Position numbers and translations under genes: made by a program. A stretch of DNA of 64,000 nt from Austropuccinia psidii (lineage: Eukaryota > Basidiomycota > Pucciniomycetes > Pucciniales > Sphaerophragmiaceae), in the NCBI GenBank assembly GCA_023105745.1, contig JALGQZ010000018.1:12165338-12229337 (forward strand). Reading direction: 5' to 3'. The notes below the pieces were generated by a model. That model did not search any database, had not been told where the DNA came from, and saw nothing but the letters and a program-made list of their open reading frames with translations. This document shows positions 49,682 to 61,623 of the stretch, piece after piece; within the stretch, counting starts at the first letter, position 1, and the number at the start of each line of letters is the position of its first letter.

Positions 49682-51399
49682 CTTTGGCTTCAATTTGAAT
49701 TTTTGAATTTCTTGTAATTTTGAGTGAGCGGATATTTGAGGATGACTGATATCGATTTGAAGATGAAATTGCGGTGGATGGAGTGCTCACAGACCAGTCT
49801 GCTAAAATTTTTAGAATCTTCCTGGCTTGAGATTTTCTTGAATGATTTTAAAAATGTGATTTCCTGTTTCTTTTTATTGCAAAAATTCATAAAAAGAAAT
49901 TTTTTGAACTTTTGTGGCACCAATGAAGTTTTTCACTGAATTTCAATTATTTAATAAATTTTTAGAAGATTTTATTATGAAAAACTATTTATGTGTCTTG
50001 CTTGAATTTATGGTTTATGTCTAGATAGCTTTGATTGGAATCCACTATATTTCTTGATTAGTTGAAATTTTTGAGAATTTTCTTTTCAAACAAGTGAATA
50101 ATTTCAGTTTGATTTAAAAAAAGAGCCCAAAATGTTGAATTTGATAATTTGATGAGGAATTTGTTTTCAAATTTGAGTTGAGGAAAGCAAAGTCCAATTT
50201 AAATGTCCAAGGATAAGTTATTTTTGATTGATGTGAGGTTTTTGATGGAAATATATTGAAAAAATCTTGATAAACAAAAAAGGAATTTCAAAATTAGGTA
50301 AACTGAAGGTTTTCCTGCCAAATCCTGAGTTTGAATTGAGCATGCAATATTTCAAAAGATTGACAAGTTTTCTCTGAGAAAGATGTGTAATCAAATGAGG
50401 GATGATCAAGAAATGAAATAATTTGTTAAGCAAGTGCTTTCACAAAGCAGCAACCAATAGTTTGAGATGATCATCCAGTGGGAGTGGGAAACCTCTATAA
50501 GCCAAAAAATGGGTAGAATATTGTAAATGTGCATAAAAAATCAAGTTAATGCCCAATTGATGACTTTCCTTTCTTTGGGGGGAAATCTTAGTGCCTTATG
50601 ATTCATGATTCTAAAGGGTTAAAGTGAAATTGATGCTTTAACAAGCTAATAAGATCTTCATGCTATCAAGGGGTATTTTCAAATTTTCTGTTTTTAGCTC
50701 AATTTTAATCCTGTTCATTTCAAGACATCTTACCATAATTTTTGGGTTGAATCTTTTAAGATCCATATTTAAGGATTTTTTACTTACATCAACTAAATTT
50801 CTGTTTATTTGGTTTGAGAAGCCAAAATGAGTAATTTTATCATGATTGACAAGATCAGTTAAAGTTTTGGGAATTTTGATGAATTGTTAATGATGTTTTC
50901 TTAAGTATCTCCATAATTATATATTTATTTTGAATGGTAATATGTATTTTCAATTGAGGAAAGTATAAGTCATGACTAGAAGGAGAAACTATCTCTAAAA
51001 TTGAGTGAGAGCTATCTTGAGAAATAAAAGAGAAAATACCATGAGTCCTTTTCTGATTTTGAGGTGGTTTATCTGGGAATCTCTCTTGAGTTACAATCCA
51101 GATTTTGTTTCAATGTAATCTTTCTTGATCCATTCAAGCTGACTGAAACTTGGTAGTTGAAAATCTCTCATTAATTGTTCACTATATTCTGAAGCAATTT
51201 CAGAAAAAATGAACAACTTTTTAATAAATAGGATCAAGATTTTGTAGATTCTTCAATAAAATATTATTCTCTTCAATTTAGTCAAGGACCATTTCAGCAT
51301 TTCAGGATTTTAGTAATAAATACCTTTAATTAATACTTCAGCTTAATCAAGACATTAAGCTATAAAGCTCAACACATAATTGATGATCTACCAGAATCA
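49682..51399. other. Upstream flank of erv29
   Basis: Probable 5' untranslated region and promoter of erv29 close to 49682-50000, then AT-rich DNA without recognised genes. Frames at 49690-49939 and 50218-50433 have no motifs. Confidence 0.45.
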
Positions 51400-52480
51400 T
51401 ATCACTAACACAACCAAACTCCTTTCATTATAAAACGTAATAAGTGATTATTACTCTTGATTTCTTGTGTATTTTTTGTCAAATTGCATGAATACAATGA
51501 ATAATAAGGTCTTTTTTTTTATGGAAACTAGGTGTAAGAGCTTTGAAATGGCTAATCTGATATATAATTGCTGGTAAGAATAGCTTCTGCGATTCTTAAA
51601 TAAAAAAATTAGCTCAATTGAGGGTTTTGATTTCTACAAGTCTCAACAAACTAAAATATTCTTTTTTTATTAGTAGGAATAATTAAAAGTCTTATTGGAA
51701 TATAATTTTGATAATCCAAACTCTTATGTAGTATTTCATTTAAAGAATAGTCTTCAATATTAATTACAAATAAAGACTCATATAGTGCTACTAAACCTGG
51801 CTATTGAGTAAACCTTAGCAATGGTGAAGATATAGCTAAACCTTTGCGTTTAGCTACTGAGTATTTTTTTAAAAAACCGCAGTAACTTTGATAGCTAGAG
51901 GGGATTTACCTCAGAAAAAATATTAATGAGTTTTGTTTTGAGGATAAGCCTTTGTCTAGGCCATGAAGAAATGATAATTTTGTAGTGGGAGAGATGGCCT
52001 CTATACATAGTTTTTGGACTCTTCATAGGGGTTGTCAAAAGAAGAGGATTTATAGCTTTTTAGGTTGCTTCAGAAAACTTTTTGTGCAGATTGAGGCTGT
52101 GTTCTGTATTTGATTTCATTATGTAATTGATTATATAATCTATTTAGAACACTGGAATCATTATCTCCATGGAACTTGTATCATAGGTTTGTTGTAAAAT
52201 ACTTGCATTAACCATAGTCAGGTTCCCTCAAGTTGTAGTTTCATTATGATAAGCCCTTATAAAGCTACTTTATTCACCTTCTGAACTTTATTAAGTAATA
52301 TTTTTACACTTAAAGTTTCTATTTCCTAATTCCTAATCTGTCCTTTTAGCTCTTTATACCAGATTACCATCTGTATATACTCTAAAAATTTGAATTATTT
52401 ATTCAAACACCTCACTTTCCATCTCAACCTGGTCCTGAAAATTAATACTAAGATTTCAACTGAAAATTAAATCCAGATTG
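51400..52480. mobile_element. Possible diverged relative of the 54160-56086 LTR-like insert
   Basis: The block 51987-52075 ('gagagatggcctctatacatag ... ggactcttcatagggg') aligns with 55055-55120 ('gagaggacctttatttatatt ... ggctctccatagaggc'). The ends are not identified, so extent and type are uncertain. Confidence 0.3.
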
Positions 52481-53778
52481 TGTGAGCCTGTGAGGTATGT
52501 ATAACATACCCATAAGGCCACAAATGATTTTATAAACAGCTAATTTTGTCTTAAACAGACTTTTTAGTTGAAATTAAAATAAAAAATAACAAAAAATAAG
52601 TACAACTTTATTTTGGATAAACAAAGTTATAAATATTATGTCATTTTTGGATTCTACACCAAAAATAACCTAGGGTACATCCATAAGGTGTTATACCCAA
52701 AAAAACACTTATTGCTTGTGTTATTAGAAGATTTAAGAATCTCACAGTACTAATGTAACTTTTTTTAACATTTTTTTAAAATTGTTAAATTTAAGCTTAA
52801 ATAAGCTTAAACTTAAAGTTGCATAAGGTTAATGCAAACTTACCAAAATTTTAGTTAAAATTGAGGTGTGGTGTATATTTACTGAATTGGCTAAGGATTT
52901 GCCATACAGAATGTAAATCCTGTGTGAGCTCAATTTAAAAGGGTTTAAAGCCATGGTATGGCTTTAAATAAATAAAAGGGCAAAATCCACACAAAAAGGT
53001 GGGACAAAGGAAAAAGACCAAATAGAGCTGGGGTACCCAACTTTTTGGATCTGCAATGATTCAATTAAGGTTTTCCACCTGAATTGGAGGATTTTCAACC
53101 TTATTTAAGCTTTAAGATTAGACTTTGATCCAACCTTAAGGTTTGAACTGATTTTATCCCAATTTGGACAGGAATTTCAAGCTGCCAAAGGGTAAATCCC
53201 AATATGCAGGCTTGAAATCAAGGTTTTAAGAACTGTCAAAGCTTAATCAGGCTTAAAAACCTTAAATAAGCTTAAAACTTCAAAGTTACAAGCATCAAAA
53301 CCTTATCAAAAGCTAAGGTTTGGTGTGTATTGCTATTTTACATGGAAAAATAGTAATAACTTCAAAAATTCATTAAAAATCCAAATCTTAATGGATTTGC
53401 TTGAAAATTTCACACAGCTTAGAATTTAATATTATCTATATATAAATTAAATTTTAAGTATCTTTTATAAATAAAATTCCTGGGTAATTAGCCTGGAAAT
53501 ATACTCTTTTAATCAAGCTCAAAGAAAATTATGATTTCTTTAAAAATTAATTGAAAATTGAGTTTAAGAGATTTCTGCTTGAAACTCTATTTTTGAGTTG
53601 TTCATTTGATGAACTTTAATATAAATAAGTTTATTTATATTAAAAACTTAATATAATTAGTTTAAATGAGGATTAAAGTTACATGGAGTTAAGAATAACA
53701 CTGGTAACTTTAAATTGGAATTAAAAACAAGTTGCCTTAAGTTAAGAACTTTGTTTTTAAGTATGGCTTTTCCGTTTT

Positions 53779-53802
53779 GACCTGAGCACGCCCTCTATAT
53801 TC
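53779..53802 (+). promoter_or_regulatory. Conserved TATA-like box of family G LTR
   Basis: Contains AGCACGCCCTCTATATTC, one base different over 24 from 24670-24693 in the other G LTR. It probably marks the LTR core promoter (inference). Confidence 0.45.
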
Positions 53803-54159
53803 ATTATGAATCATGAGAGCTTCTCTGAAGACATAAAAAGAGTCTTTTCATCACTGTTTTTGTCAATCATTCATTATCAATCCAATCATATTAGACATTT
53901 AAACAGGTAAAGTTTTATTATTTGTAAAACCTTATTATTAAAGTAATTCTTAAGTTATTTTATTCTTTATTAATTGTAGATTAAAGAATTGAAGTCATAG
54001 AATTCAGATTATTGTTGTAATCATCAATAATATATTTTTTATTATAAAACTATCATCTTAAATATCTTTTAAAATCCACAAATTCCTCTTAAAAACTCTT
54101 TAATCTTAAATTTTATCATAAAAAGTTGTTTTATCTTTAAAATTATTGATTTTAGGCGT

Positions 54160-56086
54160 TGTGGAACTCCTTTTAGTGTAGGATTGGATAAGGCAGTCCT
54201 TGAGGGGGAAATCACAGGTAAACAGTTTTGAATTGCTGAAATAATCCTGTAACAAAGGGTGCTAATGGTGTTTTAGCTGCCCCTCTGAATATACTAAACA
54301 ATCTCCCTACAGAGCTCACAAATCAATATTTAAGATTGTGGCTTTACAACTAGAGAAGACGTTTTAGTAGTCTCTATCAGACCTATTCAATAATCAGATA
54401 AGTAACTTATAAGTTAAAAAAAATATAAAATATAATTTTCAAATAATAATATAAGATAATTTTAAGGGTAATACCTTAATAGTATAAGAGGTTGATTTAA
54501 TATAATAGTAATAATATATTTTTTAAGGGGTAAGTTCAATTTGATGTTATATATGTTATAATACTTAATGGTTTGAGAGGGTAATTGTTAATATAATATA
54601 ATAATAAGACCTTTAATAATTTATTGGTAAGATATTGTTCAATATAGAGAGGATGTTTGTTAAATATATAGAAGATATAATATAATATAAGGGTAGGGTT
54701 TTTTATATATAATAATATATAGTTGTAAGGTTGGTTTTTTCTAATATGAAGATATAATAAGACTATTTTTCCTTTATAATGTAAAGGTTATAGGGATAAA
54801 CTCAAAATTATGAGTATTATTGATAGTATTATAATTATAAGACTAATAATTTGGACATAGGGTGGATTAATAATATTAAGTAGACCTTCTGTTAACTACT
54901 ATTAATTAGAAATCACTATGAATTAAAGTTATAAGTCTATAATACTTTAATAAAATAACTAGATTATCCTACTAGTAAGGGATGAATAGTTATTCTCCTT
55001 CTTGGTATATAACTAATTGGATTCATGGGGAAAAGAGGAAAGAAATGAGGGAGAGAGGACCTTTATTTATATTCTTTGGGCTCTCCATAGAGGCACTCAA
55101 AAACAAGGGACTTAGAATTTTTCCACTTCTTTTGGCTGGGATAATTTCTTTATAGTGGTGAGATACCATTTGTTTGGTTTTTTTGCCCAATTTATGTATG
55201 ATTATGTAATCTGAGATGTTTTTGCTGGTGAGGAATTTTGAGATGGTGTCATTTGATCAAGATATTGCACCATATGTTTGGTATATTGTACCATTTCTGA
55301 AGCTTTATTTATATTTTACTCAAACTTTAATATTATTATGCACAGCCTTGAGGGTATTTAGCTGGTGAGTAATTTTGAGATGGTGTCATTTCTTCCAGGT
55401 ATTGCACCATTTGTTTGGTTTGTTGAACAATTTTTGGTAGTATGAGATGATTTTGTACAGTTATTGCACCATAGGTCTGTGCATTGTTTGAACTGTAGGT
55501 GGAGAATGCTGTGTATTGTGGGGATTCTATTTGTCCTGTATGGGTTTCTTCTTTTCTTTATCTAACTTAATTCTGCTTTTAATTTATATTTAATGGCTTA
55601 TCAGGTGGCTGTGCTTGTGTTTCCACATATATGCTGTGTAATTTAAGGTTTTTGATGGATTTTCCTTGCATAAATTGATTGCTTTCTATTTCTTTCTGTC
55701 TTGTTACTGTTGATTAATACAGTTATAATTTATTCCTTATTGAACTGTCCTCAGTTTAATAACTGCATTGCTGAGTAATCCAATTGCTGAGCAGAGCTTC
55801 GGTAACTTGAGTGTTACACTACCCCTTTCAATGGTAACTTTAACATTTCTTTGCTAGCTTGTCTTTTTCTTGTCCTTATTTTATTGTTATTCTTGTAATC
55901 AAATGGACCATTCTTCCAGTATTTGCTTATGGGATTATACATATTGATGAAGTTAAATCCATTATATTTCTGAATTCCTATATTGTAATTGATTAATTAT
56001 TGATTTTTCTTTCTTCAGTCTTCAAATTATAGTCCTATAAATGAAATTCCACTTGAAACTGGGCCATTAAGGTATGGAATACCACA
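54160..56086 (+). mobile_element. Unclassified LTR-like insert inside G LTR
   Basis: 1927 bp absent from the other G copy. The ends are TGTGGAACTCC and GGAATACCACA, a TG...CA pair with a 9-of-11 terminal inverted repeat, as in LTRs. A 'gagcttcggtaacttgagtgttacac' block near 55793-55820 resembles the 3' region of a Ty1/copia LTR. The adjoining 5-mers (GGCGT, GAATG) do not match, so a target duplication is not shown. No coding capacity. It may be a solo LTR of a copia family or a TRIM-like element. Confidence 0.55.
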
Positions 56087-56610
56087 GAATGTTTTTAACT
56101 TATAATCATTATTTAATATAATAGCTGTTGTTGTTTAACTTGTTGTATTAAATAAATATTATAAGTAAGTTTTCTCTAAAGATCTATATTTTTTTATCTA
56201 GTATTAGTTTTTTTATATAGAATTTTATTCTTTAAGAATTATTTCTGCACAGTGTGTGTTATAATTCTTTTATAAATAATATTTATATTATTTATAAGTG
56301 GTTAATATTTATATTTCCATGTGTAATTGTCTCATTAAGAGCTTTACAATTCTTATTGTTATAACTGTCAGTGACTATAACAATAATAGAATAATTATAA
56401 TTTTATTATAATTATTATATTTTTTTATTATTATTATATTTTTATAATAGTAATTAAATTTATTTTTTTATATATAGTTATTTTTAATAATTATATTTAA
56501 ATTTGTGGCTATAATATTTTATTATATTATATCTTTCTATTGAGGACAGTCATAGTACTCTTGATTTTGCTACTATTATCAAGAGTCTCATAGACAAACC
56601 TTACAGATTG

Positions 56611-58478
56611 TGATAGGCTATCTCATAGAGGATCAGAGAGAATTATATGACGGTACTATTTTTGTTTTAATGATATTTTAAGTGCTCTTAAGGAAGCTTA
56701 CTACTATATTTTGATCCCTAAATGGAATATTTTCTCTATTCTCAAAAAATGTTGTGGAAATTGTTTTAATTTAAATACTTAATTATAACCAATTCAAGAA
56801 GAGACCATTTCTCAATAAATGTTTTATGAATACTATTGTAATACCACTCTTCTCCAAAACATACTTTAATACATCCCAATTTCTAAATAAGACCTCTTGT
56901 TATGTATTATATAATCTTATTACTCACAATATATAATGAAATTAAAAGTTAATTTAAGTAAGCTTAAAGGGATAGAATGATTTTTTATTTATGTCAACAA
57001 ACCCCATCTACACATTCTTTTGTAATTTGGATTGGATTACTGTGACTTCAAGTAATTATGATTAAATTAACTTCCTCACTTATTAATATTAATCTAATGG
57101 TAAATATCTTTTATTTTTTATATACCTCTTAGAAGAAATAAAATAATTAAATTAAGATTGAAAAATACTAAAAAAAAATGAAAAATTTCTTGTTTAGTTT
57201 TTACATTAATCCCAACTAGAACAGGTGCACCATAGTTATTTTTTCAAAAAAAAAAAGTAAAAATCAATTTCCAAAATTAGGGATAAAAAAGGAAATTATT
57301 TTTCAATTATGAATAATAAAATAGAATTTCAATTTATGTTTCAAGAAAAAAAATTAATTTTAAAAATTGAGGTTGATCTTGAAAATTCATAAATATGAAA
57401 TCTTAATTGAAAAAAATAAATCAAAAAATTAAAGAAAAATTAAATATTAAATTTTAGAAAAAAATATATAAGAGGATTATTTTATAAAAAAAAAGGAATT
57501 TAACCAAAAATATTATTTTTTAAAAAACTCTAATTAAGAAAAATACTTTCAGATTCTTAATAAAATCCACTCAATTTATCAAAAAATCACATAATTACTC
57601 AAAAAATGTAATGGTTTCTTAATAATAATTTTCAAAACATAAATGTACTTATATTTAATTGAAAGAAATTTTGATTGAAGCTCAGTTAATAAATAAATGG
57701 CTTCATTGAATAATAAATTTCCTTTATTTAAAAGGTATCAAGTAAGTATTAATCATCTCTTGAAGTTTAAACATATCCAAATTTTCATTATTTCTTATTA
57801 ATAAATGAAAGAATATGCTTTAAATTAGACATTTTTTGGTAAAAGATAAAGCTTCTACAGTTCCAACTAGTTAACACTTCTTATCCTTGAGATAAAGTTA
57901 CTTTTAAGACTTTCATATTCTGAATTCAGGTTTTATATTCTGTTTATCAGCAAATTAAATCTTCTTTTTTAATTTTACCTCCTAAAAACTCCTAGTTTCT
58001 ATATTGTTTACTTTTCCTTAAAGCCATTTTCCCCATCAAATTACAAACATACATTTTGATTATATTTTAGTGTTAAAATAATTGTTGTTAGAAATATAAG
58101 ACAAAGAATTTATATTTTATTTTATTTATTCTTTGACTTGATTACAATAAGTCTGAATATGTTGATGAAATTGTTTTAATTGGACTTTGATTTGAATCAG
58201 TTTTTTCATTCAATTTGGTATTAAGCTCTTAATCTTGATTTTGTTCTCAATTAGTTTTCAATTTAACTAACCAAAGGGATGAATATATATATATATTATA
58301 AAGAATAAATGTAGATTTTTTATCCAGGGTTTTATTTTGAATAACTTCATAATAATTATTAAGAATTGGTTAAGGATCAATTTGTTACTCCACATAATTT
58401 TTACTCTTTAAGACCAAAGTTTATCTAAATTACCTTGATATTCTATGGGAAATAATGATTGATGAGATTGAGGACCTA
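56611..58478. other. AT-rich spacer without recognised genes
   Basis: Long oligo-A/T stretches and no open frame above chance. A TA repeat lies near 58284-58297. Nothing else can be supported. Confidence 0.5.
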
Positions 58479-58817
58479 TGTAAGATGTGTCTATGAAACT
58501 GTTGATAATATTACTATTAATCAACAGTACTATGACTGTTCTTATGAAATATAATAATAAAACATTATTATAACCACAATTAAATAATGAAATAATTATT
58601 TCTTTTATGTGTTATACACTACTAGTGATTATAACAGTAAGCAGTAATTGTCTAAAAGAATCAATTACAAGAAGAATTTAATAATAAAAACTTCTTTTAT
58701 TAGAATAATAAAATTATTTTAATATATAATTGTCTTTTACAAGAATAATTATAAAGATAAATCTTGAAGAAAACTATTACTAGAGAAGAACTTTAAGAAT
58801 TAAGATAAATCACTCAC
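58479..58817 (-). mobile_element. LTR fragment J (D family), split by element A
   Basis: Opens TGTAAGATGTGTCTATGAAAC, the reverse complement of the D LTR 3' end, and follows it through 'cactactagtgattataacag'. It breaks off at 58817 exactly where element A's LTR starts. The rest should lie beyond the right edge of element A, outside the window. Confidence 0.82.
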
Positions 58818-59581
58818 TGTAACAACTACTCACCAGGGGTAAGGGTATTCATTGATACACCCACTCAAACACCTCAGATCAGTAGATCCACTATTTGAAT
58901 CAGAATTCAGTTTCAGGAATCTTCCTTTCTGAAGCATGCATACAGCTTGGTACTTCAATACAGCCTGTCAACATCTGTACAGGTTGGATTCACCCAATAC
59001 AGTTTGGATACACCATTATGAAACTGTATGATCACTCAACTCCACCACACCTCTTGTACAGGCTCTGTACAACTGTACAGGACCTGTATTGGCCATACTC
59101 AATTCAATCATTCAATCCTCTCATAAAAATTCTCTCTCTGGATCAGGGCTGGTGATTCTCACATATACCAGCCCCTCTTTCTCCCCCCTGGGGACTTTTC
59201 CCCAGTTAATTAATTTAGTTTATTTATTATTTGATGAATATTATTATCCTTATTTTGGGTATTATATTTACTTAATATTAAGTTAGTCTTTGCATATTTT
59301 TTCTTTGCCTGTACAGTATGAGTTGGGTAGCCATATCCTTACTAACCCTTCTCTTTTCATTCTGACAGGTTGAAACAGTGGACTTGGACTTGTTTGTGGT
59401 TGGATCTTTTATTCTTTACTCTTATTTCTTTTGTTGCTGCTTTCTTATATTTCTTTTATTAGTAATTCATCTTTTAACACTCTTAAGTGTATTTCTTTCT
59501 TACCATATCCTGAGCCCTCCATAAGTGAGTCCCAGTTTACTGAGTGCCAGGACCTCTTCACTTCAAAGAGCCCCTGTGACA
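58818..59581 (+). mobile_element. 5' LTR of element A
   Basis: 764 bp, TGTAACAACT to CCCTGTGACA. It matches the solo LTR 2863-3576 in reverse complement. Confidence 0.88.
59205..59217 (+). promoter_or_regulatory. Putative transcript start / self-primer of element A
   Basis: GTTAATTAATTTA, complementary over all 13 bases to the sequence directly after the LTR (59582-59594). A TATA-like 'acatatacc' lies about 40 bases upstream. In Tf1/sushi elements the RNA 5' end folds onto such a site to prime cDNA synthesis; here this is inferred. Confidence 0.6.
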
Positions 59582-59595
59582 TTAAATTAATTAAC
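59582..59595 (+). promoter_or_regulatory. Putative primer-binding site of element A
   Basis: TTAAATTAATTAAC directly abuts the LTR. No tRNA 3'-end match (TGG...) is seen; it pairs instead with 59205-59217 within the LTR. Confidence 0.6.
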
Positions 59596-60181
59596 TCATA
59601 TTTGATTCTTTCTTTTCAATCATTTTTATTCACTTCTCTCATTCATCAATTATGACTCTTTAATGATCTTATGATTTTTCATGATTATGATTTTTCTCTC
59701 ATCAATTTTAATCTCATTCATTTCATTCATATGAAAATTGACTCTTTCTATTTTTCTTAATCATTGCTGACCATCTCATTTCACTTCATTTTATTTCAAT
59801 CAAATTTCTCTCTGTTTGTCTATTCAGTTCTTATCAGGAGTTATTGATTGGGATTCATTTGGGTTATTGATTAAACAATTCAGGATTTTATTTGGATTGA
59901 TTTGATTGACTTCTGAATTTCTCAAGATAACTGATTTATCCTCAAGAATTGATTATTGATTGTTGATTGATTTTGATTCCTGAATATATTGATTGACTGA
60001 TTGATTACTCAAGACCTTGGATTGACTTTGAAGACATTGATTGATTGATTGACTGATTGTTTATTGAATTATTCAAGATTATTGATATTGAATTTGAATT
60101 TATTGTTGATTATTTATTGAAGTTGTTTTCACCTCAAGAATTGAATTGATTCCTCAAGACTCATCAAGATTTTTATTGTGA
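59596..60181 (+). repeat. Element A leader with TTGAT-rich repeats
   Basis: Non-coding leader; 59840-60180 is dense in TTGATT/TGATTGA units, the sense counterpart of the ATCAA-rich leader of element B. Confidence 0.7.
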
Positions 60182-61609
60182 TTGATTTGGCCAAGCTTTG
60201 ATTTCTGTTCTCAATACCATCAAGTTTTTATTCTACTTCTGTTTATAATTTCAGCTCAGCATAGCCCCCCAGCCAAGAACACTAGATCCCAAAGAATTCC
60301 AGCTGTTCTCACTCCTACAGCAAGGGCTCCTCTTGACCGCACACCATCAGTTCATCAACTGAGTGCAAACTTGGACAGAGGACCACCAATGGAAGTAGAA
60401 GCACCCTCAAGAAGAGGTGTAATGAAATCTAGAAGATCAAGATCCTTCTCTTGACTTTTGGGTGGCTACCTTGGCATGTCTGAAGGTGCAAGAGCAAGAT
60501 TAGGGGAAGTTGAAGATGAAGAGAGGGAAGAGTCTGTGGAAGAGGAAGATTCTGGGGAGACTGAAGTGGCAGATGCCTTGGAAAATGCTCCAGAGGTGCC
60601 TCAGGGCTCTAATCTAGCCCTTTCTAGTCAACCTCTTGTCTCCCAAACTGAACCAAGTCTCCTCAAGATGATGGAGCAAATGACTCAATTGAAGGGGCAA
60701 CTCACTCAAGCAGTTGCCCCAAGGGACAATTCCAAATCCCCTGCTTTCAAGACTCCATCTATGAAGGCACCTGATTCTTTTGATGGTACTCAAGCTCATA
60801 AATTGAGAGGATTTATCCAATCCTTTCAATTAATCTTCCATAATGATCCAACAAATTTCTTCTATGACAGGAAGATGGTTCTTGACTCAACTTCTTTTCT
60901 CACTGGTAGAGCTGGAAAGTGGATTGAACCCTATCTCTCAAATATTTCCAATGAAGACCCTTCTTATCTCCTCAATAATTGGCCATTATTTGAATCTCAA
61001 CTATTCACTCTGTTTGGAAACCCCAATGAAGTCAGGAAAGCTGAACAAGAGTTGGAAAATTTGAGGATGAAGGAAATTGGTCATGTATCCTTGTACATTG
61101 CTGATTTCAGAAGCTTAATGTCAAGAATTGGAGATTGGGGGGAAAGAGCTTATATCCATGTTTACAGGAGAGGATTGGCATAAGGATTATTGGAGAAGTT
61201 GGCTTCTCACCCTGGAACTTTTGACACTCTTCAAGAACTTATGGATGTCACTTTAGAATTAGACACAAGATATCATGAGAGGCAAAAAGAAAAGGGTGGA
61301 AATAAAGAGAAGAAGCCTCCTGTTAATGGATCCAATCCCTCAAGGCCTCCTCAAAACTCATTTCCAAAGAGGCCTCACCAAAAGAAGAACAAGAAGGGCA
61401 AGCAGTTTCAATCTTCAAAGGAAAAGCCCCATGCTGCTCTCCTCAATAAGGAAAAGAAATTAATTGGTTCTGAAAAGGAGAGGAGGATCAAAGAAGGGTT
61501 GTGTACTTATTGTGGTGGAAAGAACCCAATTGAAAAATGCTTCAAGAGACCTCAGAACAAGCCTGGGTCATCATCAAGAGGCTTCCCTAGAAAGCAGGGA
61601 AAAGCCTGA
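60182..61609 (+). pseudogene. Element A gag
   Basis: One reading frame interrupted by TGA (60452-60454) and TAA (61181-61183). The N-terminal basic/proline-rich part is followed by an acidic segment (E-V-E-D-E-E-R-E-E), then the retrotransposon capsid domain (F-K-T-P-S-M-K-A-P-D-S-F-D-G-T, L-I-F-H-N-D, L-F-G-N-P-N-E). The C-terminal part is Lys-rich and has a zinc knuckle C-x2-C-x3-N-x4-C near 61503-61540, in which the zinc-binding His is replaced by Asn. The product would form the particle. The start codon is uncertain: the first ATG in this frame is at 60182, but initiation might lie further inside. Confidence 0.88.
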
Positions 61610-61623
61610 GTGGGGATCATGAT

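Larger units (their letters stand above)
52481..56605 (+). mobile_element. Solo LTR, family G, split by a nested insert
   Basis: Begins TGTGAGCCTGTGAGG and ends TAGACAAACCTTACA, flanked by perfect GATTG duplications (52476-52480, 56606-56610). The parts 52481-54159 and 56087-56605 (about 2.2 kb) align with the G solo LTR 23800-25960 in opposite orientation. The insert 54160-56086 explains the extra length. No internal genes. Confidence 0.92.

Noticed and set aside
59431..59655. Plus-strand 74-codon frame
   Set aside because: Crosses the LTR end and primer site of element A, so it is not a gene.
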